64,000 bases of DNA, taken from the NCBI GenBank assembly GCA_910578475.1, contig CAJTRK010000006.1, forward strand, positions 73,936-137,935. The letters are read 5' to 3'. Position numbers and translations under genes: made by a program. The notes under the pieces were generated by a model that did no database searches, was not told the origin of the DNA, and saw only the letters and a list, made by a program, of their open reading frames with translations. Shown piece after piece: positions 33,957-42,592 of the stretch (positions are counted from its first letter, which is position 1; every line of letters starts with the position of its first letter). Origin of the DNA: an uncultured Lachnospiraceae bacterium (lineage in GTDB: Bacteria > Bacillota > Clostridia > Lachnospirales > Lachnospiraceae).

Positions 33957-35138
33957 CTATTCTTCCGGATAAAAATCTTTCATAATTTTGCGTGATAAGT
34001 CCTCCGCATATTTCCGCCGGCCTTCCGAAGTAAGATGGATGCCGTCCTCCAGGTAGTCATCCGCCGTATAAGCATCGATGCCGCTCACTTCAAAAGCATT
34101 GTACAAAAGAACATTGTCCTCCCTGTGCTGGTCGTATACATACCCGCAGGCTCTGGCGTATTCTATCAGCGTCCCGTAACCGTAATCAAGCGAATAACCG
34201 TCGCCCATAAAAGTCTCTCCATTAAAGAACTGGCAGTAATGCGGCGCTATCAGCAGTATTTTGGCATCCGGATACGCATCTCGGAGTTTTCTTATGGCTT
34301 CTTCCAACGCGCCTCCATAAGTATATGCCTCATCCATATTTCTTTTCTCGCCGTTCGGCAGATATATGCTGGTCGGAATCTTCGAGAGGAAATCATTGAT
34401 TCCATACTCGATGACAAAGTAATCGGTCTTGGAAAAATCGCATGTTTTCATCAGTTCCCCGGCTTTATAATTATCAAAAATTTTGGTATCGATTCTTCCC
34501 GTAATCGCATTGACAACGCCGAGCAGGCATCTGGAATCCCATTGCGGATAATCCATGCTCTCCCCGGGAAGGAGCGCCGCCGTCGTTCCGCCCATCGACA
34601 GGTTATAGACTTTCGCATTGCAGTTCTGGGAAATCAGATATGCCACACCGTCATATTCGCGGGTACTGTCCAAAATACTGTCCCCCATGAAAACAATCTG
34701 CATATCTTTTTCGTCTTCTTCCGGCGTTTCGGCCTGTGCTGCCTCGTTATCACCGGACGCGTCCTGCTGTGCCGCTCCTTCTGTTCCGGCAGCGGTTTCC
34801 GGCGCGTCTGTTCCCGTATCAACCGAGGTGAGATTGGTAATCTGTCCCTGTTCTGCGGAAGTGTTTTCCAGCTCCGCCTCCGGGGCTGCCTGCGCCGTGT
34901 CCTTGCTTCCCGCATCCTCCTGCACCTTTTCAAGCGCCTGAAGCGTTTCGGCGTTACGCTCTTCCAGCGCAATCCGCTCCTGCTCCAGCCGAAGCTTCTC
35001 CTGTCCGTAAATAATCTCTATCAGGGCAAGAATACAGAAACCTATCATAACACAGAGCAATATGACTTTCCCGTAATAACGATTTCTTCTCCGGTTCCCT
35101 CTTTCCGGTCTTTTGGGTTCTCTTATTCTATAATCCAT
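33957..35138 (-). CDS. Membrane-anchored SGNH/GDSL protein (393 aa)
   Basis: A basic cytoplasmic tail precedes a membrane helix (about residues 25-44), a coiled-coil stretch (about 46-75) and a low-complexity Glu/Ala/Thr linker to about 145. The hydrolase domain has IVFMGDSILDSTREY (nucleophile Ser), IEYGINDFLS (block III) and LEDGIHLTSEGRRKYA (block V). The catalytic triad is intact. It is probably an extracytoplasmic esterase or acyl-transfer partner. GGAGG lies 6 bp before the ATG. Confidence 0.9.
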   Translation of the reverse strand: MDYRIREPKRPERGNRRRNRYYGKVILLCVMIGFCILALIEIIYGQEKLRLEQERIALEERNAETLQALEKVQEDAGSKDTAQAAPEAELENTSAEQGQITNLTSVDTGTDAPETAAGTEGAAQQDASGDNEAAQAETPEEDEKDMQIVFMGDSILDSTREYDGVAYLISQNCNAKVYNLSMGGTTAALLPGESMDYPQWDSRCLLGVVNAITGRIDTKIFDNYKAGELMKTCDFSKTDYFVIEYGINDFLSKIPTSIYLPNGEKRNMDEAYTYGGALEEAIRKLRDAYPDAKILLIAPHYCQFFNGETFMGDGYSLDYGYGTLIEYARACGYVYDQHREDNVLLYNAFEVSGIDAYTADDYLEDGIHLTSEGRRKYAEDLSRKIMKDFYPEE

Positions 35139-35210
35139 TTATTATCCTCCATTCTTACCCGGCATATGAATCCGGGCAGCGCGAAAACGCTTTGACTTTG
35201 CGGACACCTT

Positions 35211-35226
35211 TATAGTTTTAACTATA
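35211..35226. promoter_or_regulatory. 16-bp palindrome in a divergent intergenic region
   Basis: TATAGTTTTAACTATA, 7-bp arms around TT, lies between the divergent SGNH (35138) and membrane-protein (35387) genes, a good position for an operator. Confidence 0.4.
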
Positions 35227-35305
35227 ACACATTTTTCCGTTTCCGGGTACTTCTATCCTAATTATTAATGAAACCTTTCGATTTTCTTAATATTTCGCTC
35301 CGCTC

Positions 35306-35335
35306 TTGTAACACCGCCTTTTTATAGTATATAAT
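35306..35335 (+). promoter_or_regulatory. Sigma-A promoter of the 604-aa membrane protein gene
   Basis: TTGTAA (35306-35311), an 18-bp spacer and TATAAT (35330-35335), about 50 bp before the ATG at 35387. Confidence 0.65.
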
Positions 35336-35378
35336 AAATAAATTGCTAATATGTATCCTCTATTATTTCCGAAGGGAA

Positions 35379-35392
35379 TGACACAAATGTCA
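35379..35392. repeat. TGACA-N4-TGTCA palindrome at a start codon
   Basis: Exact copy TGACACAAATGTCA. The ATG at 35387 and the next codon TCA form part of the right half-site, so a bound protein would cover the translation start region. Confidence 0.65.
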
Positions 35393-37201
35393 TATTTATA
35401 CAGAAAAAAAGAAGACAAACTGAAACATTTATCTTTTGCCCCAAAAGAACCTTTTTCACCGCTCCGCCGCCATGCGGACAAGCCGGTCTTTTTTTTATTC
35501 CTTGCCGCATTTTATCTGTTTCTTCTTTTGTTTATCCGGCCGGTAGACGGCATAAATGACGACTGGGGCATGTACAGCACGCTTTCGGGCGCCTATACGG
35601 GAACCCCGAACGCGCATGTGCTGTTTTTCCTCTATCCGTTATCCTGGCTTCTTTGCAGACTGTATCAGCTTAACAGCAGTATCCCCTGGTTCGGTCTTTT
35701 TCAGCATGCGGTTCATATATGCTGCATCTGGCTCCTTTATGCCAGATGTCTTCATCTCTGGAAAAAAAAGCATTCCGATTCCGAACCGATACTGCTCCCT
35801 GCCCTTTCCATTCTGGCCATCCTCTTTTTCATTGTGGACCTGAATGTTCTCAGCGAGGCGCAATATACTACGACCGCAGGTTTTGCGGCTGCTTCCGCGC
35901 TGTTTTATTTTATTACGACCAAATCCGACGAAAGCATTTCTCTTTTTTTAAAAGGTAATATTCCGACATTCCTGCTCGCATGGCTGGCTTTCAGCATGCG
36001 CCAGAATGTCCTTTTTATGATGATGCCGATTGCCGGTATGCTGTGGCTTTCCAAATGGCTGTTAGCCAGCCGCCGCACTTGCGGCAGCTACTTTCTGAAG
36101 CTCTTTTCTTTTGCCCTGATTCTCGCCGCCGGCATGGGCATCCTTTACAGCCTTCATATGAACGCATATGCCGAAGAAAAATGGGCCGATTTTATTCAAA
36201 TCAATCATTACAGGGAACGGATTGGAGATTTTTATACCTGGCCGGAATATGAAGAATGTTCGGCCGAAATAACCGCGCTCGGCCTCGACGAAGAATCCTA
36301 CGGTTATATCAGAGGCGGCGCTCCCTATATCGGTTACCGGCTGAGTCTCCAGGACTGGGAACAGCTGCACCGGATTGCCAAAGACTGCTACCGGGCACGC
36401 ACTTCCGTAACGGAATGCCTGAAAAATATTCTGACAGGAAGCCTGAATGTCTTTCTCTATCAGAACGGCATGCAGCCTTTGAACCTCTGCGTCGCTTTTC
36501 TTCTGCTCCTTACGCCGGTTCTTTCTCTGTACCGGCGCAATATCGTCTCCTTTTTTGTCTATCTTTTTTATCTGACAGGGAGAACTTTTACATGGTGCTA
36601 TATATTATATCAGGGACGCTTTCCCAAACGAATTATCCAGCCGCTTTTTACCGCCGATTTTATGGTGCTTGCCGGCATCCTGCTCGCGTTTAACCTGATT
36701 CGTCTGACGAGGAAAAAGACCTGTGCGTTCGCACTTTCCTGCATCGTCCTTTTATCTGCCATTTCCGTGTACGCCACCAAAACGGATATCGATGCTTCCT
36801 ATCATGCCAATCAAAGCGTCTGGGAGGGCTTAAAAGAATATTGTTACAGTCATCCGGATTCTTTTTATATCTGGACGAGCGGAAGCAACACGCTGGACAA
36901 CTACTGTGAATCGCCTTTCAGTATGACGCTTGATACTTACCAGAATTTCTTTTATACAAATTGGGGCGTGGTCTGCAATCCGAACAGCCGCACCAAACTG
37001 GCCAGACACGGCATAGAAGAATTTGGCGCGGACCTCGTGGCAAATGAAAATGTCTTCTTTATCTTTGAAGAGGGGCTCTATCACAAAGAACTTCCTGTCA
37101 TCATGTATTTCAGGCATACCTATGGCGTTGACTGCGAAGTTACAGACAGCTTTCAGGCAGGCGAACGGACTTATGAGGTATATCGGCTGATTGAGCGATA
37201 G
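35387..37201 (+). CDS. Polytopic membrane protein, GT-C-like (604 aa)
   Basis: The ATG at 35387 has GAAGGG at about 9 bp. About 11 hydrophobic segments are followed by a C-terminal soluble part of about 130 residues. PVDGINDDWGMYSTLSGAY in the first external loop carries the NDDW acidic pair typical of GT-C transferases. I do not recognise a specific family. It probably transfers a sugar from a lipid donor outside the membrane. It stands alone on the plus strand with its own promoter. Confidence 0.85.
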   Translation: MSYLYRKKEDKLKHLSFAPKEPFSPLRRHADKPVFFLFLAAFYLFLLLFIRPVDGINDDWGMYSTLSGAYTGTPNAHVLFFLYPLSWLLCRLYQLNSSIPWFGLFQHAVHICCIWLLYARCLHLWKKKHSDSEPILLPALSILAILFFIVDLNVLSEAQYTTTAGFAAASALFYFITTKSDESISLFLKGNIPTFLLAWLAFSMRQNVLFMMMPIAGMLWLSKWLLASRRTCGSYFLKLFSFALILAAGMGILYSLHMNAYAEEKWADFIQINHYRERIGDFYTWPEYEECSAEITALGLDEESYGYIRGGAPYIGYRLSLQDWEQLHRIAKDCYRARTSVTECLKNILTGSLNVFLYQNGMQPLNLCVAFLLLLTPVLSLYRRNIVSFFVYLFYLTGRTFTWCYILYQGRFPKRIIQPLFTADFMVLAGILLAFNLIRLTRKKTCAFALSCIVLLSAISVYATKTDIDASYHANQSVWEGLKEYCYSHPDSFYIWTSGSNTLDNYCESPFSMTLDTYQNFFYTNWGVVCNPNSRTKLARHGIEEFGADLVANENVFFIFEEGLYHKELPVIMYFRHTYGVDCEVTDSFQAGERTYEVYRLIER

Positions 37202-37248
37202 AAATTGGCGATAGAAATCAGGCGATAAAAATTGGGCGCAAAAAATGC
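37195..37248. repeat. 13-14 bp tandem repeat at a gene end
   Basis: gcgatagaaattg, gcgatagaaatcag and gcgataaaaattgg start at 37195, 37208 and 37222, with a degenerate fourth unit at 37236. The first copy contains the TAG stop of the preceding gene. Confidence 0.7.
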
Positions 37249-37303
37249 CGGACTGTTTTCTCAACGTAGGACTTACAATCCGGCACAAGCTCTCTAATTA
37301 TGA

Positions 37304-38245
37304 TTATGCTGCCTGTTTCTTATTCAGATTGCGCATGACAAGCGCATAGCGGTATTCGAAATCACGTCTGTTTTTCAAGGCCATATTGGACAGAATCAAA
37401 CCTGCAAAGAACGACTGTACTGCGGCAAGACCGATAAAACCACAGACGAACAATGTCGGGAAACGCAGTACGAGTCCCGTTTCCAGATAAGAAATCAGAA
37501 TCGGAACGAACAGCAGAATCGCAATAAGCGCCAGAACCGCCGCACAGGCGCCGAAAAATCCGAACGGCTTATAATCCCGGTAAAGCTTTACGATAGTGCG
37601 TATCACCCGGAATCCGTCCGAAAAAGTATTCAGCTTTGACTCACTTCCTTCCGGCCGGTCTCTGTAATCCACGATAACATTCTCAATCTGCAGATTGTTA
37701 TATACGGCATGAATCGTCATTTCCGTCTCAATCTCAAAACCGGTGGAAAGCACCGGAAAAGTCTTGGCAAATCCGTAACTGAACGCTCTGTACCCCGTCA
37801 TAATGTCTTTGATATCGCATCGGAAAAGCTTATTGATACCACTGCGGACGATGCTGTTTCCAAAATTATGAAAGGGACGCTTGTTTTCCGTAAAATATGT
37901 GGAAGAAAGTCTGTCACCCACTACCATATCCGCATTGTGATGCAGAACCTTGTCCGCCATTTCCCTGGCATATTCCATCGGATAAGTATCGTCGCCGTCT
38001 ACCATAATATAGCATTCCGCCTCTATTTCACGAAACATACGGCGGATAACATTTCCTTTTCCCTGCATATGCTCGTATCTTATCTGTGCGCCCGCTTCCG
38101 CCGCAAACTCCACGGTACGGTCTTTGGAATTATTATCATATACATAAATGACCGCCTCCGGCAGCGCCGCTTTGGCGTCTTTCACGACTTTGGCGATTGT
38201 CTTCTCTTCATTATAACATGGAATCAGAACTGCTATTTTATCCAT
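37304..38245 (-). CDS. Family 2 glycosyltransferase, polyprenyl-phosphate type (313 aa)
   Basis: MDKIAVLIPCYNEEKTIAKV opens the GT-A domain; EAECYIMVDGDDTYP has the DxDD metal motif. Two C-terminal membrane helices (about residues 230-285) are like those of GtrB/dolichol-phosphate mannose synthase. It likely loads a sugar onto undecaprenyl phosphate for GtrA-type flipping. The ATG at 38245 is preceded by AAAGGGG at 13 bp; an in-frame TTG nine bases upstream is too close to the box. Confidence 0.92.
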   Translation of the reverse strand: MDKIAVLIPCYNEEKTIAKVVKDAKAALPEAVIYVYDNNSKDRTVEFAAEAGAQIRYEHMQGKGNVIRRMFREIEAECYIMVDGDDTYPMEYAREMADKVLHHNADMVVGDRLSSTYFTENKRPFHNFGNSIVRSGINKLFRCDIKDIMTGYRAFSYGFAKTFPVLSTGFEIETEMTIHAVYNNLQIENVIVDYRDRPEGSESKLNTFSDGFRVIRTIVKLYRDYKPFGFFGACAAVLALIAILLFVPILISYLETGLVLRFPTLFVCGFIGLAAVQSFFAGLILSNMALKNRRDFEYRYALVMRNLNKKQAA

Positions 38246-38340
38246 TCCGTTCAATATACCCCTTTCACATTCAATACGCTTATCATACCAATCATACCAT
38301 AAGAAACAAAGATTCTCTACCCTGAATTAATACGATTTCC

Positions 38341-39870
38341 TCAGAATCCCTGATAAATAAATTCCGCCGCACTGTATTCAGGCCCGTAACAGCCAAACAA
38401 AATCACATAAAACAACAACGCATACCAAATCAGCCATCTGACCGGCAGTTTTCTCCCGGCAATTCTGTCCCGCACGGACCCTTTTTGCTGCAGGATGGAA
38501 ACGACAAGCAGCAACAGCAGAGAAGCCGCCGCGATACCACATTCCACCGCGTCAAGACCGAGTGTAAATAACGAACCGTTCCAGAAAATCCCCGGATTCC
38601 ACGTCGTTACCGCTCCACGCAGCATCGCAAACGCAGCCGATACGGATTCCGCGCGGAAAAATAGGTCCCCGATGCAGACCAGAAAAAAGGTCCTCAGCAT
38701 CCGGACGGCAGAAATCATTTTTCCACCCGCATTGATATGAAGCCTGCCCATCGCCCGCGCGCATGGTTCTTCCAGCAATTCTTCCATCATGATATAAAAC
38801 CAGTGCAGCAGACCCGAACCGATTACATACTTCCAGTCTCCGCCATGCCAGACGCCCACCGTGAACCAGAGCAGGAACATCGCCGCAAACGTCGCATACC
38901 GCTTTCCCTTTTTCTTGCCGAACTTCTTTTTCCAGGATTGATTCAGATTTGTAAAAAAACGGGAACGCAGAAGCGGATAAAATACATAATCTTTCATCCA
39001 GACACCGAGCGTAATATGCCATCTGCGCCAGTATTCCGCAACACTTTTGGCAAAAAAAGGCGTCCTGAAATTTTCAGGCAGCACAATGCCCAGACTTTCC
39101 GACATCCCGAGCACAATGTCCATGCAGCCGGAAAAGTCCGTATAAAGCTGAAAAGCATAACAGACCGTAGCGACCCATATATACGCCCCCGGATACGCTT
39201 CATAACCGCCATATACGGTATCTACAAGCGTCCGCAGCCGCTCGGCAATCACAAGCTTCTTAAAAAGCCCCCACAGCATTCTCTGCATGCCGCGCGTCAC
39301 TTTTCCATAATCAAAAACATGCCGTTCAAAAAATTGTTCTCCGCACTCCCGATACTGCAGTATCGGCCCGGATATCATTACCGGAAAGTACATTCCGTAC
39401 AATGCCAGTTTCCCAAAATTTTTCTGCGGCGCGGCAATTCCATAATAAACATCGATAACATAGCCAAGCAGCGTAAATGTATAAAAAGATACCCCAAGCG
39501 GTACGAGCAGGCTCCATCCGTGCAGCAGCGCTTCCTGACGGCCGGCCAGACCGGCAATGCCATTCACCGTATTGATAACAAAGTTAACATATTTCAAAAC
39601 AAACAAAACGCCGATGTTTGCCGCCACAACCGCCGCCAGCGCAAGCTTCCGTTTAACGGCATCTTCCGTCCCGGTCATCACGCGAATCCCGCCGTAACAG
39701 ACTGCCGCGGATGCGAGCGGATATAAAATCAGCAGACCGTTATCCGTAAGCAGATAATAAACCGCGCTGCAAAGCAGAAGAAACGGCCATTGGCACTTCC
39801 CGGGAATCATATAATAAACTGCCAGAATACAGGCAAAAAAACATAAAAAATAAAAAGAGGTAATACCCAT
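38341..39870 (-). CDS. MBOAT family O-acyltransferase (second of three)
   Basis: A 509-residue polytopic protein. LLVPLGVSFYTFTLLGYVIDVYYG and the RWHITLGVWMKDYVFYPLL region are typical. The catalytic His region reads VGVWHGGDWKYVIGSGLLHWFY, which differs from the SGFWHG form of the other two copies and marks a distinct subgroup. No SGNH gene is adjacent, so its partner may be encoded elsewhere in the locus. GAGAGGA precedes the ATG. Confidence 0.93.
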   Translation of the reverse strand: MGITSFYFLCFFACILAVYYMIPGKCQWPFLLLCSAVYYLLTDNGLLILYPLASAAVCYGGIRVMTGTEDAVKRKLALAAVVAANIGVLFVLKYVNFVINTVNGIAGLAGRQEALLHGWSLLVPLGVSFYTFTLLGYVIDVYYGIAAPQKNFGKLALYGMYFPVMISGPILQYRECGEQFFERHVFDYGKVTRGMQRMLWGLFKKLVIAERLRTLVDTVYGGYEAYPGAYIWVATVCYAFQLYTDFSGCMDIVLGMSESLGIVLPENFRTPFFAKSVAEYWRRWHITLGVWMKDYVFYPLLRSRFFTNLNQSWKKKFGKKKGKRYATFAAMFLLWFTVGVWHGGDWKYVIGSGLLHWFYIMMEELLEEPCARAMGRLHINAGGKMISAVRMLRTFFLVCIGDLFFRAESVSAAFAMLRGAVTTWNPGIFWNGSLFTLGLDAVECGIAAASLLLLLVVSILQQKGSVRDRIAGRKLPVRWLIWYALLFYVILFGCYGPEYSAAEFIYQGF

Positions 39871-39911
39871 TCTGATGCTGTCCTCTCATTCTCTTATTGC
39901 AGACTTCCTAT

Positions 39912-39940
39912 ATTTTACAGTATATACCGAAATTCTTCAA
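39912..39940 (-). promoter_or_regulatory. Sigma-A promoter of the second MBOAT gene
   Basis: On the minus strand TTGAAG (39940-39935), a 17-bp spacer and TAAAAT (39917-39912), about 40 bp before the ATG. Confidence 0.5.
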
Positions 39941-40095
39941 GTAGCCAGAACGGTTTGAGGGATTAGAGGATTTTATTTTCTTAATTCTTTCTTAAACTAC
40001 CAGAATATATGTTTTTATTTTCCAATTTGTGGTAAACTCATATAAAAACGCAGGCTTGATATTTACCACTTTATTGCGTAACAGGAGCGGGACTT

Positions 40096-41526
40096 ATGCT
40101 TTTTAATTCCATATCCTTCGGGATTTTTTTGATAATCGTATTTCTTTTATATTATATCGTTCCACATAAATACAGGTGGGGATTTTTGCTGCTTGCCAGC
40201 TATGCTTTTTACATGAATCTTCATCTTTGGTATGGCATTCTGCTTTTCCTGACGACATTACTGACTTACGGTCTCGCGCTTTCTCTGGAAGGGGCGCGCA
40301 CCGATGGGCAGAAACGGGTAAAGCTTCTGCTTGGTATCCTGCCGCTTGTGCTGATTCTCGTTTTTTTCAAAACGGCAAATCCCGTTATACAGAAGTTAAA
40401 TGAAATGGTGGACGCCGGAAGGCTTTCGATACAGCCGCTTACGCTGACAATTCTGCTTCCGGCAGGTATTTCTTTTTATTTTTTCCAGTCGATTGGATAT
40501 CTGATAGATGTCTATCGGGGAAAAATTGCGGCAGAGAGGCATTTCGGTTATTACGCACTGTTCGTTTCTTTTTTCCCGCAGCTCCTTTCCGGACCGATTG
40601 GGCGGGCGGATTCGCTGCTGCCGCAGTACAAAAAGAAACGTTCTTTTTCTTATCAAAATGTCACTTACGGCTTGAAGCTGATGGCATGGGGCTATTTTAA
40701 AAAGCTCGTCATTGCCGACACTTTCGCAATCACCGTAAACAAACTTTTTAACAATGTGCACAGCTATGTGGGCCTTGCTTTTATTGTCGTTACCGTGATG
40801 TTCGCAATCGAAATTTACTGTGATTTTTCGGGCTATTCCGATATCGCCGTCGGCTGCGCAAGAATGTTCGGAATCCGTCTGATGACGAATTTCAAAAGTC
40901 CTTATTTTTCCTTTTCCATCAAGGAATTCTGGAGTCGATGGCATATTTCGCTTTCTACCTGGTTCCGGGATTATGTCTATATTCCGCTTGGCGGTAACAG
41001 GGTCGCAAAATGGCGGCATATGGTAAATCTGCTGCTTACTTTTCTGGTCAGCGGGTTCTGGCACGGCGCTTCGCTTACCTATATTGTATGGGGCGGCATT
41101 CACGGACTGCTTCAGGTTATCGAAACGCTCATTTATCCAAAAGGAAAGACGCGCAAAAAGCATTTCTGGCAGCTTCCGCTGACTTTTATCGTGCTTTGTT
41201 TTACCTGGATTTTCTTCCGGGCAAACAGCATGGAAGACGCCCTTTGGGTCATTTCCCGTCTGTTCTGGGATGCTTCCAGGCCGCTCAATTATCTGAAAAC
41301 GGCCGTCATCTGTCTGGATATGTCCTATTTCCAGCTTGTTGCGATGTGGATACCGGTACTGCTTCTTGGCATTTACGATTATCTGTCATTAAAATTTGAT
41401 GTCATCAAAGAATTTTCCAGGCTGAAATGCTTCATCCGGTGGCCCATATATGTACTTTTATTAGTCTGCATCGCATTGTTCTCCCCGAAGGGAGTTTCAA
41501 CAGAATTTATCTATTTTCAGTTCTGA
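40096..41526 (+). CDS. MBOAT family O-acyltransferase (third of three)
   Basis: 476 residues beginning MLFNSISFGIFLIIVFLLYY. ILLPAGISFYFFQSIGYLID, SRWHISLSTWFRDYVYIPLG and the catalytic LVSGFWHGASLTYIVWGGIHG are intact. It belongs to the AlgI/PatA-like group, as does the copy at 18907-20388. GGAGCGGGA precedes the ATG. An SGNH-like gene follows by 17 bp, so the pair should form an acyl transfer unit. Confidence 0.95.
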   Translation: MLFNSISFGIFLIIVFLLYYIVPHKYRWGFLLLASYAFYMNLHLWYGILLFLTTLLTYGLALSLEGARTDGQKRVKLLLGILPLVLILVFFKTANPVIQKLNEMVDAGRLSIQPLTLTILLPAGISFYFFQSIGYLIDVYRGKIAAERHFGYYALFVSFFPQLLSGPIGRADSLLPQYKKKRSFSYQNVTYGLKLMAWGYFKKLVIADTFAITVNKLFNNVHSYVGLAFIVVTVMFAIEIYCDFSGYSDIAVGCARMFGIRLMTNFKSPYFSFSIKEFWSRWHISLSTWFRDYVYIPLGGNRVAKWRHMVNLLLTFLVSGFWHGASLTYIVWGGIHGLLQVIETLIYPKGKTRKKHFWQLPLTFIVLCFTWIFFRANSMEDALWVISRLFWDASRPLNYLKTAVICLDMSYFQLVAMWIPVLLLGIYDYLSLKFDVIKEFSRLKCFIRWPIYVLLLVCIALFSPKGVSTEFIYFQF

Positions 41527-41543
41527 TTTTATAAAAGAAAGGC

Positions 41544-42542
41544 ATGGTTGTTTTTATGGCAAAAAGAAAAGACAAACGCCGCAAAAAATATGATATTATG
41601 CGTTTTGCGCTGAAATGTATCTGCATTCCCGCGGCGGCTGTATTCATCATATATTTATTGAATGATTCTTATCGGAAAATCAACGAGGAAAAATATCAGG
41701 ATATTTCCAAGTTTTCCACGCTCGGAATCTATGTCCCGGAAGTGCAGATTGGAAATCTTGGCAGCTCTCATGGCGCCTATGATTTTAATTATGACGCGCT
41801 GACAGAGCGCGGCTACTCATGCTTTAACTTCGCCAACACAAGCCAGTCCTACAATTACGATTTAGCCGTTTTAAAAGAATTTGGAAGCTATCTGACCAAA
41901 GACAGCATTCTGTTCATCCCGGTATCTTATTTTTCTTTTAACAATGAAGTGGTAAACGATGCCGAGCGGGAAGCGATGAGTCTGCGTTATTACCATTGTC
42001 TTTCTCCGGAAAATATTCCGGACTATGACCTCTATATCGATATTGTTGCGCATAAACTTCCGATTTTGTCCGCGGGAAAAGATATCCTGAAGCTCTTTCC
42101 GAATCTGAAGCTGTCCATCATCGCCTGTGCGGCGGAAGGCGACGGCATCGACGAGGCCGCCTTTGCAGGCAGAGCGCAGGAAAGATACAGCCGGCATTTC
42201 GATAACAAAGATGAATATTTTATGCAGGAAAGAATCGAAGAACTTTATGAAATCATTGATTACTGCAAAGAACATGACATTACACCGATTTTGATTACAA
42301 CCCCTTTTTCAAAGTATTATCGGGATTTGGTGTCCGAAGATTTTTTGACGGAATTTGAAAGCGTTGTGGAAAAAGTCGTTTCCGACACAGGCGTCAGTTA
42401 TTATGATTATTCCTATGACGCCCGTTTTCGCGGAAATCTTGCCTATTTTATGGATGCCGACCATTTAAACGGAGAAGGCGCCGCCTATTTTATGGAAATC
42501 TTAATGGAAGAAGTTAGTGAATTAAAGAGTTTTCTATCCTAA
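41544..42542 (+). CDS. SGNH-like partner of third MBOAT (332 aa)
   Basis: A basic tail and one membrane helix (about residues 23-42) anchor an extracytoplasmic domain. VQIGNLGSSHGAYDF has the GSSH nucleophile motif; MDADHLNGEGAAYFM has the block V D-x-x-H. This AlgJ/DltD-like plan and the 17-bp spacing to the MBOAT gene point to O-acylation of a surface glycan. The start could instead be the ATG at 41556. Confidence 0.9.
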   Translation: MVVFMAKRKDKRRKKYDIMRFALKCICIPAAAVFIIYLLNDSYRKINEEKYQDISKFSTLGIYVPEVQIGNLGSSHGAYDFNYDALTERGYSCFNFANTSQSYNYDLAVLKEFGSYLTKDSILFIPVSYFSFNNEVVNDAEREAMSLRYYHCLSPENIPDYDLYIDIVAHKLPILSAGKDILKLFPNLKLSIIACAAEGDGIDEAAFAGRAQERYSRHFDNKDEYFMQERIEELYEIIDYCKEHDITPILITTPFSKYYRDLVSEDFLTEFESVVEKVVSDTGVSYYDYSYDARFRGNLAYFMDADHLNGEGAAYFMEILMEEVSELKSFLS

Positions 42543-42572
42543 AAATGCAAGCCCAACGACTTGCATTTTTCT
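42541..42572. terminator. Bidirectional terminator
   Basis: aaaaatgcaag (42541-42551) pairs with cttgcattttt (42560-42570) around an 8-nt loop. It overlaps the last base region of the SGNH gene and separates it from the convergent ChbG gene. Confidence 0.9.
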
Positions 42573-42592
42573 TTACTATAACATATTTTTCA

